From: Qipengyuania citrea
Lineage (GTDB): Bacteria; Pseudomonadota; Alphaproteobacteria; Sphingomonadales; Sphingomonadaceae
Direction: 5' to 3'
DNA: 64,000 bases
Assembly: GCF_024171405.1 (NCBI RefSeq)
Contig: NZ_JALJZT010000002.1
Span: 1,984,001 to 2,048,000 of the forward strand
Numbering within the stretch: the stretch's first letter is position 1; the number at the start of each line of letters is the position of its first letter. The notes beneath the pieces were generated by a model, which saw only the letters and a program-made list of their open reading frames with translations, was not told where the DNA came from and ran no database searches. The translations under genes and the position numbers were made by a program. Of this stretch, positions 26,779-36,621 are shown piece after piece.

Positions 26779-27966
26779 CTAGTTTCCGGCTTCAAGCGCA
26801 ATAGATCGATCGTCATCATCGCGCGCAAGGTCGTTCTCGCCGATCTCCCAATATGCATCTGCGCGTAGGCGAAGAGCGAAATAGTCATCCGGATCGATCT
26901 CCAATGCTTGGGATAGATAATCGATAGATTGCCGGTGTTTCTGCCTATTACGAGCAAGAACTGCCTTGCCATGCAGTACGACGACCCACCCGGGCTGGTT
27001 CTTGCCCACACGGTCGAAATCATTTTGCGCATTTAGCTCGTCATCCATCCAAGCATAGGCGAGGCCGCGATTGGCAAGCGCGTAAGGATGATCCGGAACG
27101 CGGTTGTGCAAGAGCGTGAAATCCTCGACAGCCTCTTCAAACCGACCGAGATCGAGGTTTGCGAGGCCTCTCTCTAGGTAAGCTCTGTCATTCTCTGGCC
27201 GAATGGCAAGGGAGGCATCCAGATCTTCGATTGCGTTTGGCAAGTCACGCAACTCGCGGTGAATAAGTGCACGGTTGAAAAGCGCATAAGAGTCACCAGG
27301 CTCAAGCTCGATCGCTTGGGAATAGTCCAGCAAGGCGAGGTGATTATTGCCGAGCCGGTGATGGACGCGGCCTCGATCTCCGAGCAAGTCCGCCCGCTTT
27401 TCAACGTCGAGATCGTGATCGGCCAGCATCGCGTTGCAGGTCGCCACGGCTTCGAAGAGTTCCTCCTCGTCGCCATTATAGTCGCACGCAGGTTTGGTGT
27501 TGCCGTAGACTATTCCAAGGGAACCGACAGTGAGCGCCAATCCGATGGCGCCGTTCCAGATGAGCGACGCCCAATATCGCCTGGGTTGTTCGGCCCGCGA
27601 GTAGGACCTGGATGATCCGCGAATGAGCGGGCGGATCTCGCCATTCCGCCAGCCTGGGACCACAGTCCCCAAGGCATAGCTGCCTACCGCTCCGAGCAAG
27701 GCGGGTGCCAGCCATTCGGATCGGGCGAAATCCTCCGCCCACTCAGTGAAGGCAAACCCACCGATGGCTAGCAATCCCGTCAGAGAAGCCAAGCAGAACA
27801 GCAAGTGGCGCCCGGACTTCCAGCTCACATCTTCCGGCGGTAGTGTAATATCACGCGGTGTCAGGCCGTGGGTGAAATAGCGCCAGACATATGCCGCGGG
27901 TGCAAGGGCGGAAACGGCCAGAGGCAAGGCAATCCAAGCCTGTGGAGGTATAGCATCCACGATCAC
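26779..27966 (-). CDS. Membrane-anchored TPR protein, lower GC
   Basis: 395 residues. Three or four hydrophobic segments in the first 160 residues are followed by about six tetratricopeptide repeats (for example LGNNHLALLDYSQAIELEPG, LRDLPNAIEDLDASLAIRPE, RQSIDYLSQALEIDPDDYFAL), a protein-binding scaffold. Four 60-base blocks I counted inside it were 52-62% GC, below the neighbouring genes, which hints at a different origin. It ends nearly against purD on the same strand. Confidence 0.8.
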   Translation of the reverse strand: MIVDAIPPQAWIALPLAVSALAPAAYVWRYFTHGLTPRDITLPPEDVSWKSGRHLLFCLASLTGLLAIGGFAFTEWAEDFARSEWLAPALLGAVGSYALGTVVPGWRNGEIRPLIRGSSRSYSRAEQPRRYWASLIWNGAIGLALTVGSLGIVYGNTKPACDYNGDEEELFEAVATCNAMLADHDLDVEKRADLLGDRGRVHHRLGNNHLALLDYSQAIELEPGDSYALFNRALIHRELRDLPNAIEDLDASLAIRPENDRAYLERGLANLDLGRFEEAVEDFTLLHNRVPDHPYALANRGLAYAWMDDELNAQNDFDRVGKNQPGWVVVLHGKAVLARNRQKHRQSIDYLSQALEIDPDDYFALRLRADAYWEIGENDLARDDDDRSIALEAGN

Positions 27967-27974
27967 AAACCGAG

Positions 27975-29249
27975 TTACCCGCGTTCCCGCCGCACCTCAC
28001 GCTGGCCGATGTCGCGGCGGCAAAAGCCGTCGGGGAAGCTGATCGCATCAACCGCTTCATAGGCTTTCGCCTGCGCTTCGGTCGCGCTGGCACCGCGCGC
28101 GGTGACGTTGAGCACGCGGCCGCCGCTGCTGGTCAGCGTCTCGCCTTCCAGCGCGGTGCCGGCGTGGAAGACCTTGGCGCCGCCGGCCTCGGCCTCGCCC
28201 AGATCGATCGTGCCGCCCTTCTTGGGCGTGCCGGGATAGCCGTCCGCCGCCATCACCACGGTCAGCGCGAAATCGCCGGATAGCACCGGCTCGGCGATGT
28301 CTGCCAGCCGTCCTTGCGCGCAGGCCTGCATCAGTTCGACCAGGTCGCTTTCGAGCCGCATCATCAGCACCTGGCATTCGGGGTCGCCGAAGCGCGCATT
28401 ATATTCGATCAGCTGCGGGCCGTCTTTGGTCAGCATCAGCCCGGCATAGAGCACACCCGAATAGGGCGTGCCCTCGGCGGCCATGGTGCGCACGGTTGGC
28501 TCGACGATCTCGCGCATGACTTGGGCCTGTAGCGCTTCGCTCAGCACCGGGGCGGGCGAATAGGCGCCCATGCCGCCGGTGTTTGGTCCGGTATCGCCTG
28601 CGCCCACGCGTTTGTGATCCTGCGCCGTGCCGATGGGGACGATCGCCGTGCCATCGGTCAGCGCGAAGAAGCTGGCCTCCTCGCCCATCAGGAACTGCTC
28701 GATCACCACTTCGCTGCCCGCGCTGCCGAACTTGCCATCGAACATTTCGTCGAGCGCATGCTGCGCCTCTTCGCGTGTTTCGGCGATGACCACGCCTTTG
28801 CCCGCGGCAAGACCGTCGGCCTTGAGCACGAAGGGTGGGTCGAACTTCTTAAGCGCGCCCCAGGCCGCTTCGAGCGAAGTACAGCGCTCGTAGCGTGCAG
28901 TGGGGATATTGGCGCGGCGGCACAATTCCTTGGTGAAGCCCTTGCTGCCTTCGAGCTGTGCGGCCTGCTTGGACGGGCCGAATGTGTCCACCCCCGCGGC
29001 GCGCAGGCTGTCTGCCAGCCCATCGACCAGCGGCGCTTCGGGACCGATCACGACAAGACCGATGTCGTTCTTGCGCACGAATTCGACCACCGCCTCGTGG
29101 TCGCCCGCGTCGAGCGCGATGCAGTCGGCATGCTGTGCCATACCGGGGTTGCCCGGCGCCGCCCACAGCTTGTCGCACAGCGGCGATTGCGCCAGTTTCC
29201 ACGCTAACGCATGTTCACGCCCGCCCGACCCGAGCAAAAGGATATTCAT
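27975..29249 (-). CDS. purD: Phosphoribosylamine-glycine ligase
   Basis: Second step of purine synthesis: joins glycine to phosphoribosylamine using ATP. 424 residues beginning with the canonical [21 protein letters not shown], with ATP-grasp segments [17 protein letters not shown] and [18 protein letters not shown]. Start ATG (29249-29247) shares two bases with the start of xseA on the other strand. The longer open frame to 29561 is not used. Confidence 0.97.
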   Translation of the reverse strand: MNILLLGSGGREHALAWKLAQSPLCDKLWAAPGNPGMAQHADCIALDAGDHEAVVEFVRKNDIGLVVIGPEAPLVDGLADSLRAAGVDTFGPSKQAAQLEGSKGFTKELCRRANIPTARYERCTSLEAAWGALKKFDPPFVLKADGLAAGKGVVIAETREEAQHALDEMFDGKFGSAGSEVVIEQFLMGEEASFFALTDGTAIVPIGTAQDHKRVGAGDTGPNTGGMGAYSPAPVLSEALQAQVMREIVEPTVRTMAAEGTPYSGVLYAGLMLTKDGPQLIEYNARFGDPECQVLMMRLESDLVELMQACAQGRLADIAEPVLSGDFALTVVMAADGYPGTPKKGGTIDLGEAEAGGAKVFHAGTALEGETLTSSGGRVLNVTARGASATEAQAKAYEAVDAISFPDGFCRRDIGQREVRRERG

Positions 29250-30705
29250 GGCCGACCACTTCCCGTCCACTGCAGATGATGCGAGCTTGGTAGCGAAGGG
29301 CCGCACGGGCGACAACGCCGAGCCGTTGACGGTGAGCGAAATATCCCAGGCGCTCAAACGCACGGTCGAGGATCGCTTCGGCTTCGTCCGCCTGCGCGGC
29401 GAACTGTCGGGCGTGAAGCGCGCCGCCAGCGGGCATCTGTATTGCGCGCTCAAGGACGAAAAGGCGGTGATCGACGGGGTGATGTGGCGCGGCAATACCG
29501 AGCGCCTGCCCTTCGCTCCCGAAGACGGGCTGGAAGTGGTCGCTTCGGGCAAGCTCACCACCTATCCGGGCCGCTCGAAATACCAGATCGTGATCGAGCG
29601 GATGGAACTGGCGGGCGAAGGTGCGCTGCTGGCGCTGCTCGAGAAGACCCGCGCGCGGCTGGCGGCGGAAGGGCTGTTCGATGCCGGGCGCAAACAGCCG
29701 CTCCCCTTCCTGCCGCGCACCATCGGTGTGGTCACCTCGCCCACCGGCGCGGTGATTCGCGATATCCTCCACCGGCTGGCGGATCGTTTCCCCACCCGGG
29801 TCGTGGTCTGGCCGGTGCTGGTGCAGGGGCAGGGCGCAGCCGCGCAGGTCGCGGGTGCGGTGCGCGGCTTCGCAGCCATGCCCGAAGGCCATCCCGATCG
29901 CCCCGACCTAGTCATCGTCGCGCGCGGCGGCGGGTCGATCGAGGACCTATGGAGCTTCAACGAGGAAGAGGTCGTGCGCGCCATCGTCGACTGTCCGATC
30001 CCGACAATCAGCGCGGTCGGGCACGAGACCGATACCACACTGGCGGACTATGCCGCCGACCGCCGGGCGCCGACACCCACCGCCGCGGCAGAGATCGCCG
30101 TGCCGGTGCGCGCCGAACTCGCCGCAACCTTGAAGGATTTCGAAGGGCGCAAGGAACGCGCGATCCTGCGCCCGGTGCAGCTGGGGCGCGAGCGGCTGGA
30201 AGCGCGCGTCCAGCGCCTGCCGACCCGCGAGGCCTTGCTGCAACCCCAGGCCCAACGGCTCGACGATCTGGCCGAACGCCTGCGCCGCGGCCTGCGCGAC
30301 CGGGCGGCGCAGGGGCGCGAGCGGCTTGGCAATCTGCGATTGTCGCTCGCTACGCTCGATCGCAATCTGCGCGAGGCCCGCCGCGCACTGGCGGGGCAGA
30401 AGCTGGTGCCTGCGCTGGTCGAACGTCCGCTGGCCGATCGGCGCGAGCGGCTGGCCGCGCTGGCACGGCTGGCCGAGCAGCTTCATCCCGACCGTCCCCT
30501 GGCACGCGGCTATGTGCGCGTCACCGGACCCGACGGGCGGACCATCACCGACCGGGCGGCGGCGGCGCAGGAGGCGTCACTTACGCTCAAGTTTCGCGAC
30601 GGTGAGCTCGAAGTGGGTACCGGCGGCGATACCCCGCCCCCCGCGCCGCGTCGCAAACCGCGCAAATCCGGAACCCCGCCGAAGCAGGATGATTTGTTCG
30701 GTTAG
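29248..30705 (+). CDS. xseA: Exodeoxyribonuclease VII large subunit
   Basis: 485 residues. An OB-fold (about 28-130, [26 protein letters not shown]) precedes the catalytic domain with [31 protein letters not shown] and [28 protein letters not shown], then coiled-coil. It acts on single-stranded DNA with XseB, not seen here. ATG 29248 has AAGGAT six bases upstream; it overlaps the purD start head to head. Confidence 0.96.
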   Translation: MADHFPSTADDASLVAKGRTGDNAEPLTVSEISQALKRTVEDRFGFVRLRGELSGVKRAASGHLYCALKDEKAVIDGVMWRGNTERLPFAPEDGLEVVASGKLTTYPGRSKYQIVIERMELAGEGALLALLEKTRARLAAEGLFDAGRKQPLPFLPRTIGVVTSPTGAVIRDILHRLADRFPTRVVVWPVLVQGQGAAAQVAGAVRGFAAMPEGHPDRPDLVIVARGGGSIEDLWSFNEEEVVRAIVDCPIPTISAVGHETDTTLADYAADRRAPTPTAAAEIAVPVRAELAATLKDFEGRKERAILRPVQLGRERLEARVQRLPTREALLQPQAQRLDDLAERLRRGLRDRAAQGRERLGNLRLSLATLDRNLREARRALAGQKLVPALVERPLADRRERLAALARLAEQLHPDRPLARGYVRVTGPDGRTITDRAAAAQEASLTLKFRDGELEVGTGGDTPPPAPRRKPRKSGTPPKQDDLFG

Positions 30706-30729
30706 GCCGGACCTGCTAGGAATTGCGCC

Positions 30730-30939
30730 ATGCTGATGAACAAGAATTCGGGCCCGCCGAAAGGCGAGGCGAAACTGCAATACGGACCTTCCGGCTTTCG
30801 CGTGCTGCGCGCGGGCAACCATGTCTTTTGCGCGATGAGCGGGGTGCCGATCCCGCTCGACGAGCTGCGCTATTGGTCGGTCCAGCACCAGGAAGCCTAC
30901 GCCAGCGCCCAGCTCGCGACCGAGCGACTGGCCCCGTGA
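30730..30939 (+). CDS. DUF2093 protein
   Basis: 69 residues matching the small alphaproteobacterial family with AKLQYGPSGFRVLRAGNHVFCAMSGVPIPLDELRYWSVQHQEAY. Function unknown; the Cys-Ala-X-Ser-Gly segment is conserved. It is followed by the M23 peptidase gene with a four-base overlap. Confidence 0.88.
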   Translation: MLMNKNSGPPKGEAKLQYGPSGFRVLRAGNHVFCAMSGVPIPLDELRYWSVQHQEAYASAQLATERLAP

Positions 30940-31859
30940 ACTGGATGCGGGTCGCGCCGCTCGTGCTCCTCGGGACCGCATGCGTTCCCGCCGCCACGCC
31001 GGAGCCCGCTCCGCCATCGCGGACGACCGAAGTGGTGCAGCCGGTCCGCGCTACGCCGACGCCAGGTCCGACGCCGACGGTCACGCCGACTCCCTTACGC
31101 CCCGCGGTGTTCACCTTCGATGGCGCGCTCGAACAGGGCGGCTGGATAAGGGGCACGGTTCCCGGCGGTACCAGCGAAGCCATGCTCGGCGAGGATGAGT
31201 TGGCGTTCGACGATGAGGGCAGGTTCTTCGCCGCCTTCGACCGTGATGCCCCCCCTGCGATGACGTTGACTGCCAAACTGGTTGACGGGCGCATGATCGA
31301 TAGCCCGCTGGCGATCGCACCACGCGGCTGGGACATCGAACACGTCAACGTAGCGCGGCGAACGGGCGGTTCGTCGGCATCCTTCATGCGGCGCCGCCAG
31401 CCCGAACTCGATGCGATCTGGAATGCCCGACTGGAAGAAACCGGGGCGAAAGGCTGGCGGCAGGACTTCGTCTGGCCGGTCAAGGGGCGCATTTCGGGCC
31501 GGTTCGGGTCGCAGCGTATCTATCGCGGCGAACCGGGCAGCTATCACTCGGGGATCGATATCGCCACGGGCGGTGCCGGCACCCCCTATGTCGCCCCCGC
31601 CGATGGCGTGGTGGTGCTTGCAGCGGATGATTTCAGCCTGGAAGGCAAGCTGCTGATCATCGACCACGGACAGGGGCTCAACAGCGCCTTCTTGCACAGC
31701 GCGCGGCTTTACGTAAGCGAGGGCGAAATGGTCCGGCAAGGCCAGCATATCGGGGACATCGGTTCCTCCGGCCGCGCCACCGGCCCCCATCTCCACTGGA
31801 GCCTCAAATGGCGCAATGCGCGACTCGACCCGCTGTTGTTCACCGGACCGATGCGCTGA
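30936..31859 (+). CDS. M23-family peptidase
   Basis: 307 residues. The N-terminus looks like a lipoprotein signal (LVLLGTAC), followed by a Thr/Pro-rich linker, then an M23 domain at the end with HSGIDIATGG (H and D zinc ligands) and HLHWSLKW (third ligand). M23 enzymes cut peptidoglycan cross-bridges or act as regulators such as EnvC. GTG 30936 overlaps the DUF2093 stop; ATG 30945 is the alternative. Confidence 0.88.
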   Translation: MNWMRVAPLVLLGTACVPAATPEPAPPSRTTEVVQPVRATPTPGPTPTVTPTPLRPAVFTFDGALEQGGWIRGTVPGGTSEAMLGEDELAFDDEGRFFAAFDRDAPPAMTLTAKLVDGRMIDSPLAIAPRGWDIEHVNVARRTGGSSASFMRRRQPELDAIWNARLEETGAKGWRQDFVWPVKGRISGRFGSQRIYRGEPGSYHSGIDIATGGAGTPYVAPADGVVVLAADDFSLEGKLLIIDHGQGLNSAFLHSARLYVSEGEMVRQGQHIGDIGSSGRATGPHLHWSLKWRNARLDPLLFTGPMR

Positions 31860-31902
31860 GCGCTTGACGCGCGCAGTGTGGCGAACAAGAGGGCCGACAT
31901 CC

Positions 31903-32883
31903 ATGCGCCGCTCGCGTCTTCTTCTTGCCGCCCTGCTGGCTGGCATGATCGCTCCGGGTACGTGGCTGCGCACGCCTGAACCCCCACGCGACTTCCGGCG
32001 GCTGGCCACAGCCACTGCCATCGCATTCGAACCGACCCGCACGGGCCCCTTCACCCTTGCGGATGCATGGGAAATGACCGGTCACCGCAAGCAGTTCGGC
32101 GGCTTCTCGGCATTGGTAACGCTTGATGGAGACCGCTTCCTGGCGGGCAGCGACACTGGGCGCAGGCTGGTGTTCGAACGCCCCGATCGCAGCACCTTGC
32201 CGGGCGTGCTCGAGCGTTTCGGAGACGATCAGGCGAGCCGGAAGGAAGGACGCGATCTCGAATCGCTCGCGATCGATCCCGCTAGCGGGACCGTCTGGGG
32301 CGGCTATGAATTTCGCAAATCGATCATTCGCTTCCATGCTGATTTGAGGGTCGACGAGGAAGTAAGTCCGCCGCTGATGCGCGACTGGGGCGGAAATTCG
32401 GGGGCCGAGGCACTGGTCCGTTTTGCCGATGGCCGGTTCCTCGTGATCGAGGAGCGTCCGCTGCGCTGGCGCGAGTCGCGCCATGTCGCGCTCCTTTTTG
32501 CCACCGATCCGATCGAGGATGCCGAGCCCGAAAGCGTGCGCGTGGATATCCCGGGGGGCTACCGGCCCGTCGATGCCACGCCACTGGAGGATGGGCGGGC
32601 GCTGATCCTGCTGCGCCGCCTCGCCCTGGGCATTCCGCCCGGATTCGAAACCGCGATTGCGGTAATCGATATCGACCGGCGCACTGCTGACGGCAGGATC
32701 CCTGCCCGCCTGCTGGCCGAATTCGGTACTGCGATCCCGCAGGACAATTACGAAGGGATGACCATCACCGACGATGCCGACGGACGGCATGTCTGGCTGA
32801 TCTCGGACGACAACTTCATGGCGCTGCAGCGGACACTGCTGCTCAAATTGCGCTGGGACCAACGCGAAAAGGCGCGCGAGTAG
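31903..32883 (+). CDS. Esterase-like phytase-family protein
   Basis: 326-residue exported beta-propeller-like protein. An N-terminal hydrophobic segment is followed by repeated acidic-loop blocks (GRDLESLAIDPASGTVWGGYE, NSGAEALVRFADGRFLVIEE, NYEGMTITDDADGRHVWLISDDNF) as in the esterase-like activity of phytase family. Start ATG 31903 has GAGGG upstream. Enzymatic substrate unknown. Confidence 0.82.
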   Translation: MRRSRLLLAALLAGMIAPGTWLRTPEPPRDFRRLATATAIAFEPTRTGPFTLADAWEMTGHRKQFGGFSALVTLDGDRFLAGSDTGRRLVFERPDRSTLPGVLERFGDDQASRKEGRDLESLAIDPASGTVWGGYEFRKSIIRFHADLRVDEEVSPPLMRDWGGNSGAEALVRFADGRFLVIEERPLRWRESRHVALLFATDPIEDAEPESVRVDIPGGYRPVDATPLEDGRALILLRRLALGIPPGFETAIAVIDIDRRTADGRIPARLLAEFGTAIPQDNYEGMTITDDADGRHVWLISDDNFMALQRTLLLKLRWDQREKARE

Positions 32884-32897
32884 CCTTGCGCGCCTTT
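32868..32897. terminator. Inverted repeat between phytase-like gene and rpmB
   Basis: Perfect ten-base arms AAAGGCGCGC (32868-32877) and GCGCGCCTTT (32888-32897) that span the stop codon of the plus-strand gene. On the minus strand TTTTC follows, so it most likely terminates rpmB and may act both ways. Confidence 0.65.
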
Positions 32898-32939
32898 CGA
32901 TCCAGCGTAGATGCCCTGGCGCCGAAACGCCCTGACGGC

Positions 32940-33230
32940 TTACGCGGTAGCGAGATTCGCCTTCTTCAGCTCGCGCTTCACCTTGAGCGCGTTGGCCGAG
33001 AGCTTCTCGTCGCTGGTCTTGAGCAGCCAGTTGTCGAGACCGCCATTGTGTTCGACCGAACGCAGACCCTGGGTCGATACGCGGAGCTTGAAGCTGCGAT
33101 CGAGCTTCTCGCTCATCAGCGTCACGTTCTGCAGGTTCGGCAGGAAGACCCGCTTGGTCTTGTTGTTGGCGTGGCTCACATTGTGACCGACCTGGCGGCC
33201 CTTGCCGGTGAGTTCGCAAATGCGCGACAT
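32940..33230 (-). CDS. rpmB: 50S ribosomal protein L28
   Basis: 96 residues; start ATG 33230 gives the canonical [31 protein letters not shown] opening, with [32 protein letters not shown] following. Longer than the enteric form, as usual in alphaproteobacteria. The downstream inverted repeat is its probable terminator. Confidence 0.98.
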   Translation of the reverse strand: MSRICELTGKGRQVGHNVSHANNKTKRVFLPNLQNVTLMSEKLDRSFKLRVSTQGLRSVEHNGGLDNWLLKTSDEKLSANALKVKRELKKANLATA

Positions 33231-33387
33231 GATACGTCTCTCGTTCAAATGGCTGGGCGAGTTCCCTTGGCCGCTGCTGCGGGGCGGGGGCTCGTGTTTG
33301 TCCCGGAAAGCGGCGCGCATAGCGGCGAGCTTGCGAATCGTCAAGCACGTTGCACCCGCGCCCACCGGGGGCTAGCGCCTTGCCGAT

Positions 33388-33843
33388 ATGGCCAGTTGGA
33401 CCCTTCCGCAACCCATGCAACGCGCGCTCGAGCTTGCCGTGCAGTCTGCTGCAGCGGGCGAAGTGCCCGTCGGCGCCGTGATAACTCGCGGCGGGGAGAT
33501 CCTGGCGGAAGCGCACAACGCCCCGCGTGAAACGCGAGACCCCACAGCCCATGCCGAAGTGCTCGCGATCCGCCGCGCGGCTGAAGCGCTGGGCGAGGAG
33601 CGGCTGACCGATTGCGAATTGTGGGTAACACTGGAGCCCTGCGCGATGTGCGCGGGCGCGATCGTCCATGCGCGGATCGGCAAGCTCTATTACGCAGCCA
33701 GCGACTCCAAGGGCGGCGCGGTCGAACACGGCGCACGCGTTTTCGATCAGCCGCAATGCCTGCACCGGCCCGAGGTCTACTCGGGTATGGGAGAAGCGCG
33801 CGCGGCAGAACTCTTGCGCGGGTTCTTCAGCGACCGGCGGTGA
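33388..33843 (+). CDS. tadA: tRNA-specific adenosine deaminase TadA
   Basis: Converts A34 to inosine in tRNA-Arg(ACG). 151 residues with the zinc motif His55-Ala-Glu57 and Pro-Cys85-Ala-Met-Cys88, GEVPVGAV and DSKGGAVEHG. It reads away from rpmB; nothing else is coupled to it. The window also encodes tRNA-Arg(CCG), which is not its substrate. Confidence 0.93.
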   Translation: MASWTLPQPMQRALELAVQSAAAGEVPVGAVITRGGEILAEAHNAPRETRDPTAHAEVLAIRRAAEALGEERLTDCELWVTLEPCAMCAGAIVHARIGKLYYAASDSKGGAVEHGARVFDQPQCLHRPEVYSGMGEARAAELLRGFFSDRR

Positions 33844-33969
33844 TCTGAAGGCAGCTACCCCTCGTCTAAAATCGACCAGATGAGGGCTCTCTTGGCGGCG
33901 GGGGTCGCCCGATTTAGGTGCCGCTCCAATTGCCCTCGCCCGTTGAAGTCAGCCGCAAAGCGAAACTCG

Positions 33970-34683
33970 CTAGAGGCCGCGCCAAATCTTTGCGGGGGCT
34001 TCATCGCGTGCGCCAAACCGGGTGCGATCGCAGGCTTTCGGCATGAAGCGCTTATCGTAGCACAGCCGCAATTCTTCCAGCCAGCCGCGCGCGTTGAGCT
34101 TTACTCCCACCGCTTCATGCACCCAGCCGGGATTGGCATCGACAAAGCGCGTGCGGATGGTGCCTGCAGTCAGATCGTCCTCGCGGCTGACACGGTCGTA
34201 GTCGGGGATCCGCAGCCCCTCCCACAGGATCCGGGTGACCTTGAGATAGGTTGCGGGCTTTTGCGCCATGCAGCTGCCATGCTTGGCCCATTGGCGTGCG
34301 ATCAGCGCCGCGGAGGGCGAGATGCACATATTGGCAGCGACCTCGCGCGGTTGCGGTTGTCGCTGGGCGGAGCACCATTGCGGCCAGCTACGCCCGCTGT
34401 CGGGCCACAGTCCGTGCACCACGAGGCCGAACATGCCCGCCCGCCCGCTGCATTGGCGTGCATGGCGCGGCTGCCCCTTGCGCGGCTTGCAGAATTCGGG
34501 GCTCCAGCTCAGCGCCAGCGTATAGCCGGTGACCGGGAGCGGACGCGGTGCTGCATCGGGCCGGACTTGTGGTACCTGCAGCGTGCGCGGGAGGTTGCAT
34601 TGATAGTGCTGCGCCGCCAGCGGAGCGGCATGGGCCAGCATGCCGGCGAGCGGCAGTAGCGACAGCCGCTTAGGGAGCGACAC
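33970..34683 (-). CDS. Ribonuclease T2 family protein
   Basis: 237 residues from GTG 34683, with a signal peptide (to AAPLAAQ). CAS I HGLWP with His90 and CAS II RQWAKHGSC with His135; the residue before Trp is Gln131 where many members have Glu, a substitution allowed in the family pattern. Eight or so cysteines suggest disulfides. Periplasmic RNA degradation is expected. It overlaps the end of the upstream membrane-protein gene by 14 bases. Confidence 0.88.
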   Translation of the reverse strand: MSLPKRLSLLPLAGMLAHAAPLAAQHYQCNLPRTLQVPQVRPDAAPRPLPVTGYTLALSWSPEFCKPRKGQPRHARQCSGRAGMFGLVVHGLWPDSGRSWPQWCSAQRQPQPREVAANMCISPSAALIARQWAKHGSCMAQKPATYLKVTRILWEGLRIPDYDRVSREDDLTAGTIRTRFVDANPGWVHEAVGVKLNARGWLEELRLCYDKRFMPKACDRTRFGARDEAPAKIWRGL

Positions 34684-35104
34684 GGTCGCGGGGATCTTCC
34701 GCAAACCACTGCCGTGCGTCGGCACGAAACAGCACGATCACGGCGGCCCCCGCCACCAGGCTTGCCGCAAGGTCGACAAAACCGGCGAGGTGCGGTCCCA
34801 GCGCCGCGAAGGCGAGATAATTCTGGAACAGGGCGTAGAGCACGACCAGCGCCAGTAGGTAGCGCACCATCCCCATGCGCAAGAGCGAGATGGTGGCCCA
34901 AACGATGCTGGCGAGCAGTGCGAAAATGAACAGCGACGCGATCACCATCCAGATCGCCATACCCCGTGCTCCGCCGCCCTCGCCGCCAAAATCGATGAGC
35001 GCGCGTTCCTCGAGGTTTCCGAAACTCAGCACCGCCGAGACGAGCACCAGCAGTGCCGCAAGCGGGAACAACACATCGAACAGTTTGATCGAACCTGGTT
35101 TCAC
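34670..35104 (-). CDS. Four-pass membrane protein, paralogue A
   Basis: 144 residues with four hydrophobic segments and an opening MKPGSIKLFDVLFPLAALL that parallels the next gene upstream (MKPASIRKFDWLYLGSVAI); both also share an xADAxxWFAE-like end (DARQWFAEDP). GTG start with AGGGG upstream. Unknown family; tandem duplication is likely. Confidence 0.7.
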   Translation of the reverse strand: MKPGSIKLFDVLFPLAALLVLVSAVLSFGNLEERALIDFGGEGGGARGMAIWMVIASLFIFALLASIVWATISLLRMGMVRYLLALVVLYALFQNYLAFAALGPHLAGFVDLAASLVAGAAVIVLFRADARQWFAEDPRDRVAP

Positions 35105-35144
35105 CCCAATTTCCCCTTAGAAACCCCGCAAAAGCCGGAATAGA

Positions 35145-35155
35145 TGTATTACATG
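35145..35155. promoter_or_regulatory. 11-mer TGTATTACATG shared with the urcA upstream region
   Basis: This 11-base word lies 41-51 bases before the paralogue A start and is identical to 3662-3672 before urcA. Its first ten bases and the base before form a near palindrome (ATGTATTACAT). A promoter element or regulator site is possible; nothing decides between them. Confidence 0.25.
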
Positions 35156-35193
35156 GCGGCGCGCATAGCGACCGCCGCTTGCGAAAGGCGGAC

Positions 35194-35619
35194 CTATTCG
35201 GCTCCGTTTCCGCCCTTCTTTTCGGCAAACCACGCGGTGGCATCGGGCTGGAAAAGAAACCAGATGGCCAGCACCGTCATCACCGTGCTGACGAGCCCCC
35301 AGACCATCGTCGCGTCGAAGTTGGTGACGATGGCGACCCCCGAGGTCACTACCGACCACGCGGTGAGGACGACAAGCAGCCACTTGGCCAGCCCGATCCG
35401 CAGGACGGAGATCATGAACCACAGCGCGAGGCTGATCGCGATGCCGAACAACACACCCGCGATCAATACGCCCACGCCCATGTCGGCATAGCCCTGGCCT
35501 GCCAGATCGGCTTCTGTGAGGCTGGCGATCGCGCCATAGTTGAGCGCCACCCCGAGCAGTCCGATCGCGACCGATCCGAGATAGAGCCAGTCGAACTTCC
35601 TGATTGATGCCGGTTTCAT
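35194..35619 (-). CDS. Four-pass membrane protein, paralogue B
   Basis: 141 residues, four hydrophobic segments, similar in start, length and C-terminal ATAWFAEK motif to paralogue A. ATG 35619 has AGGGGG upstream. It follows nadC after 43 bases on the same strand, which suggests cotranscription but not a shared function. Confidence 0.7.
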   Translation of the reverse strand: MKPASIRKFDWLYLGSVAIGLLGVALNYGAIASLTEADLAGQGYADMGVGVLIAGVLFGIAISLALWFMISVLRIGLAKWLLVVLTAWSVVTSGVAIVTNFDATMVWGLVSTVMTVLAIWFLFQPDATAWFAEKKGGNGAE

Positions 35620-35662
35620 GCGACCCCCTCGCTATGTTCCTGAAGCGCAGGAATATCCGAAT

Positions 35663-36523
35663 TTACAGCGGCGTAAAGTCCAGACCGATATCGGCGGCGG
35701 GAGCACTCTGGGTCAGACGGCCGACCGAGACGTAGTCGACCCCGGTGGCAGCTTTGGCGCGGATCGTCTCGAGGTTGATCCCCCCGCTGGCTTCGGTCGG
35801 CACGCGTCCGGCGACCAGCGCTACCGCTTCGCGCAAGGTCGGCGGTTCCATATTGTCGAGCAGCAGACGAGTTGCCCCGGCGGCGAGCGCGGGTTCGATC
35901 TGGTCGATCCGGTCGACCTCGCAGATGATTTCCTTCACTCCGGCCGCGACCGCGCGGCGTACCGCCTCGCCCACCGATCCGGCGACGAGGACATGATTGT
36001 CCTTGATCATCGCCGCATCCCACAGGCCCATACGGTGGTTCGCCGCGCCCCCCATACGCACCGCGTATTTTTCCAGATGACGCAGGCCGGGGATGGTCTT
36101 GCGCGTATCGAGCAGGGTGCAGTCGGGATTGTCCATCGCCGCGACATAGCCTGCGACCATTGTGGCGATGCCCGAGAGGTGCTGCACGGTGTTGAGCGCG
36201 CTGCGCTCGGCAGTGAGCATGGCGCGCGCATTGCCCTCGAGCCGCATCAGATCGGTGCCCGCAGGGACCTGGGCGCCTTCCTCGACGAGGATCTCGATCT
36301 GCATGTCCGGGTCGAGCGCGCGGAAGAAGGCGGCGGCAATCGGCAGACCGGCGACATGGATCGCATCGCGCGTGTCCATGGTCCCGGCAAACCGCGCCTC
36401 GGCGGGGATGACGCTCTCGCTGGTGACGTCGCGGCCGCCGCCGGGCAGCCCATCGCCAAGATCCTCGGCCAGCGTTTCGCGCACGAACCGGTCGAGCTCG
36501 AAGCCGGGAAGGGTGATAGTCAT
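35663..36523 (-). CDS. nadC: Quinolinate phosphoribosyltransferase
   Basis: NAD synthesis: quinolinate plus PRPP to nicotinate mononucleotide. 286 residues with LSGIATMVAGY, LDTRKTIPGLRHLEKYAVRMGGAANHRMGL, MIKDNHVLVAG and EASGGINLETI. ATG 36523 has AGGAG eight bases upstream. nadA and nadB are not in the window. Confidence 0.96.
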   Translation of the reverse strand: MTITLPGFELDRFVRETLAEDLGDGLPGGGRDVTSESVIPAEARFAGTMDTRDAIHVAGLPIAAAFFRALDPDMQIEILVEEGAQVPAGTDLMRLEGNARAMLTAERSALNTVQHLSGIATMVAGYVAAMDNPDCTLLDTRKTIPGLRHLEKYAVRMGGAANHRMGLWDAAMIKDNHVLVAGSVGEAVRRAVAAGVKEIICEVDRIDQIEPALAAGATRLLLDNMEPPTLREAVALVAGRVPTEASGGINLETIRAKAATGVDYVSVGRLTQSAPAADIGLDFTPL

Positions 36524-36621
36524 GAAATCGCTCCTGAAACGGGCCGGATGAGGCGCGCTGGTGCTCGACGCGGCTCTGCGCGGCACCGGGCGTGCTCACG
36601 CCAAGGCGTGTGCGCCGATCC

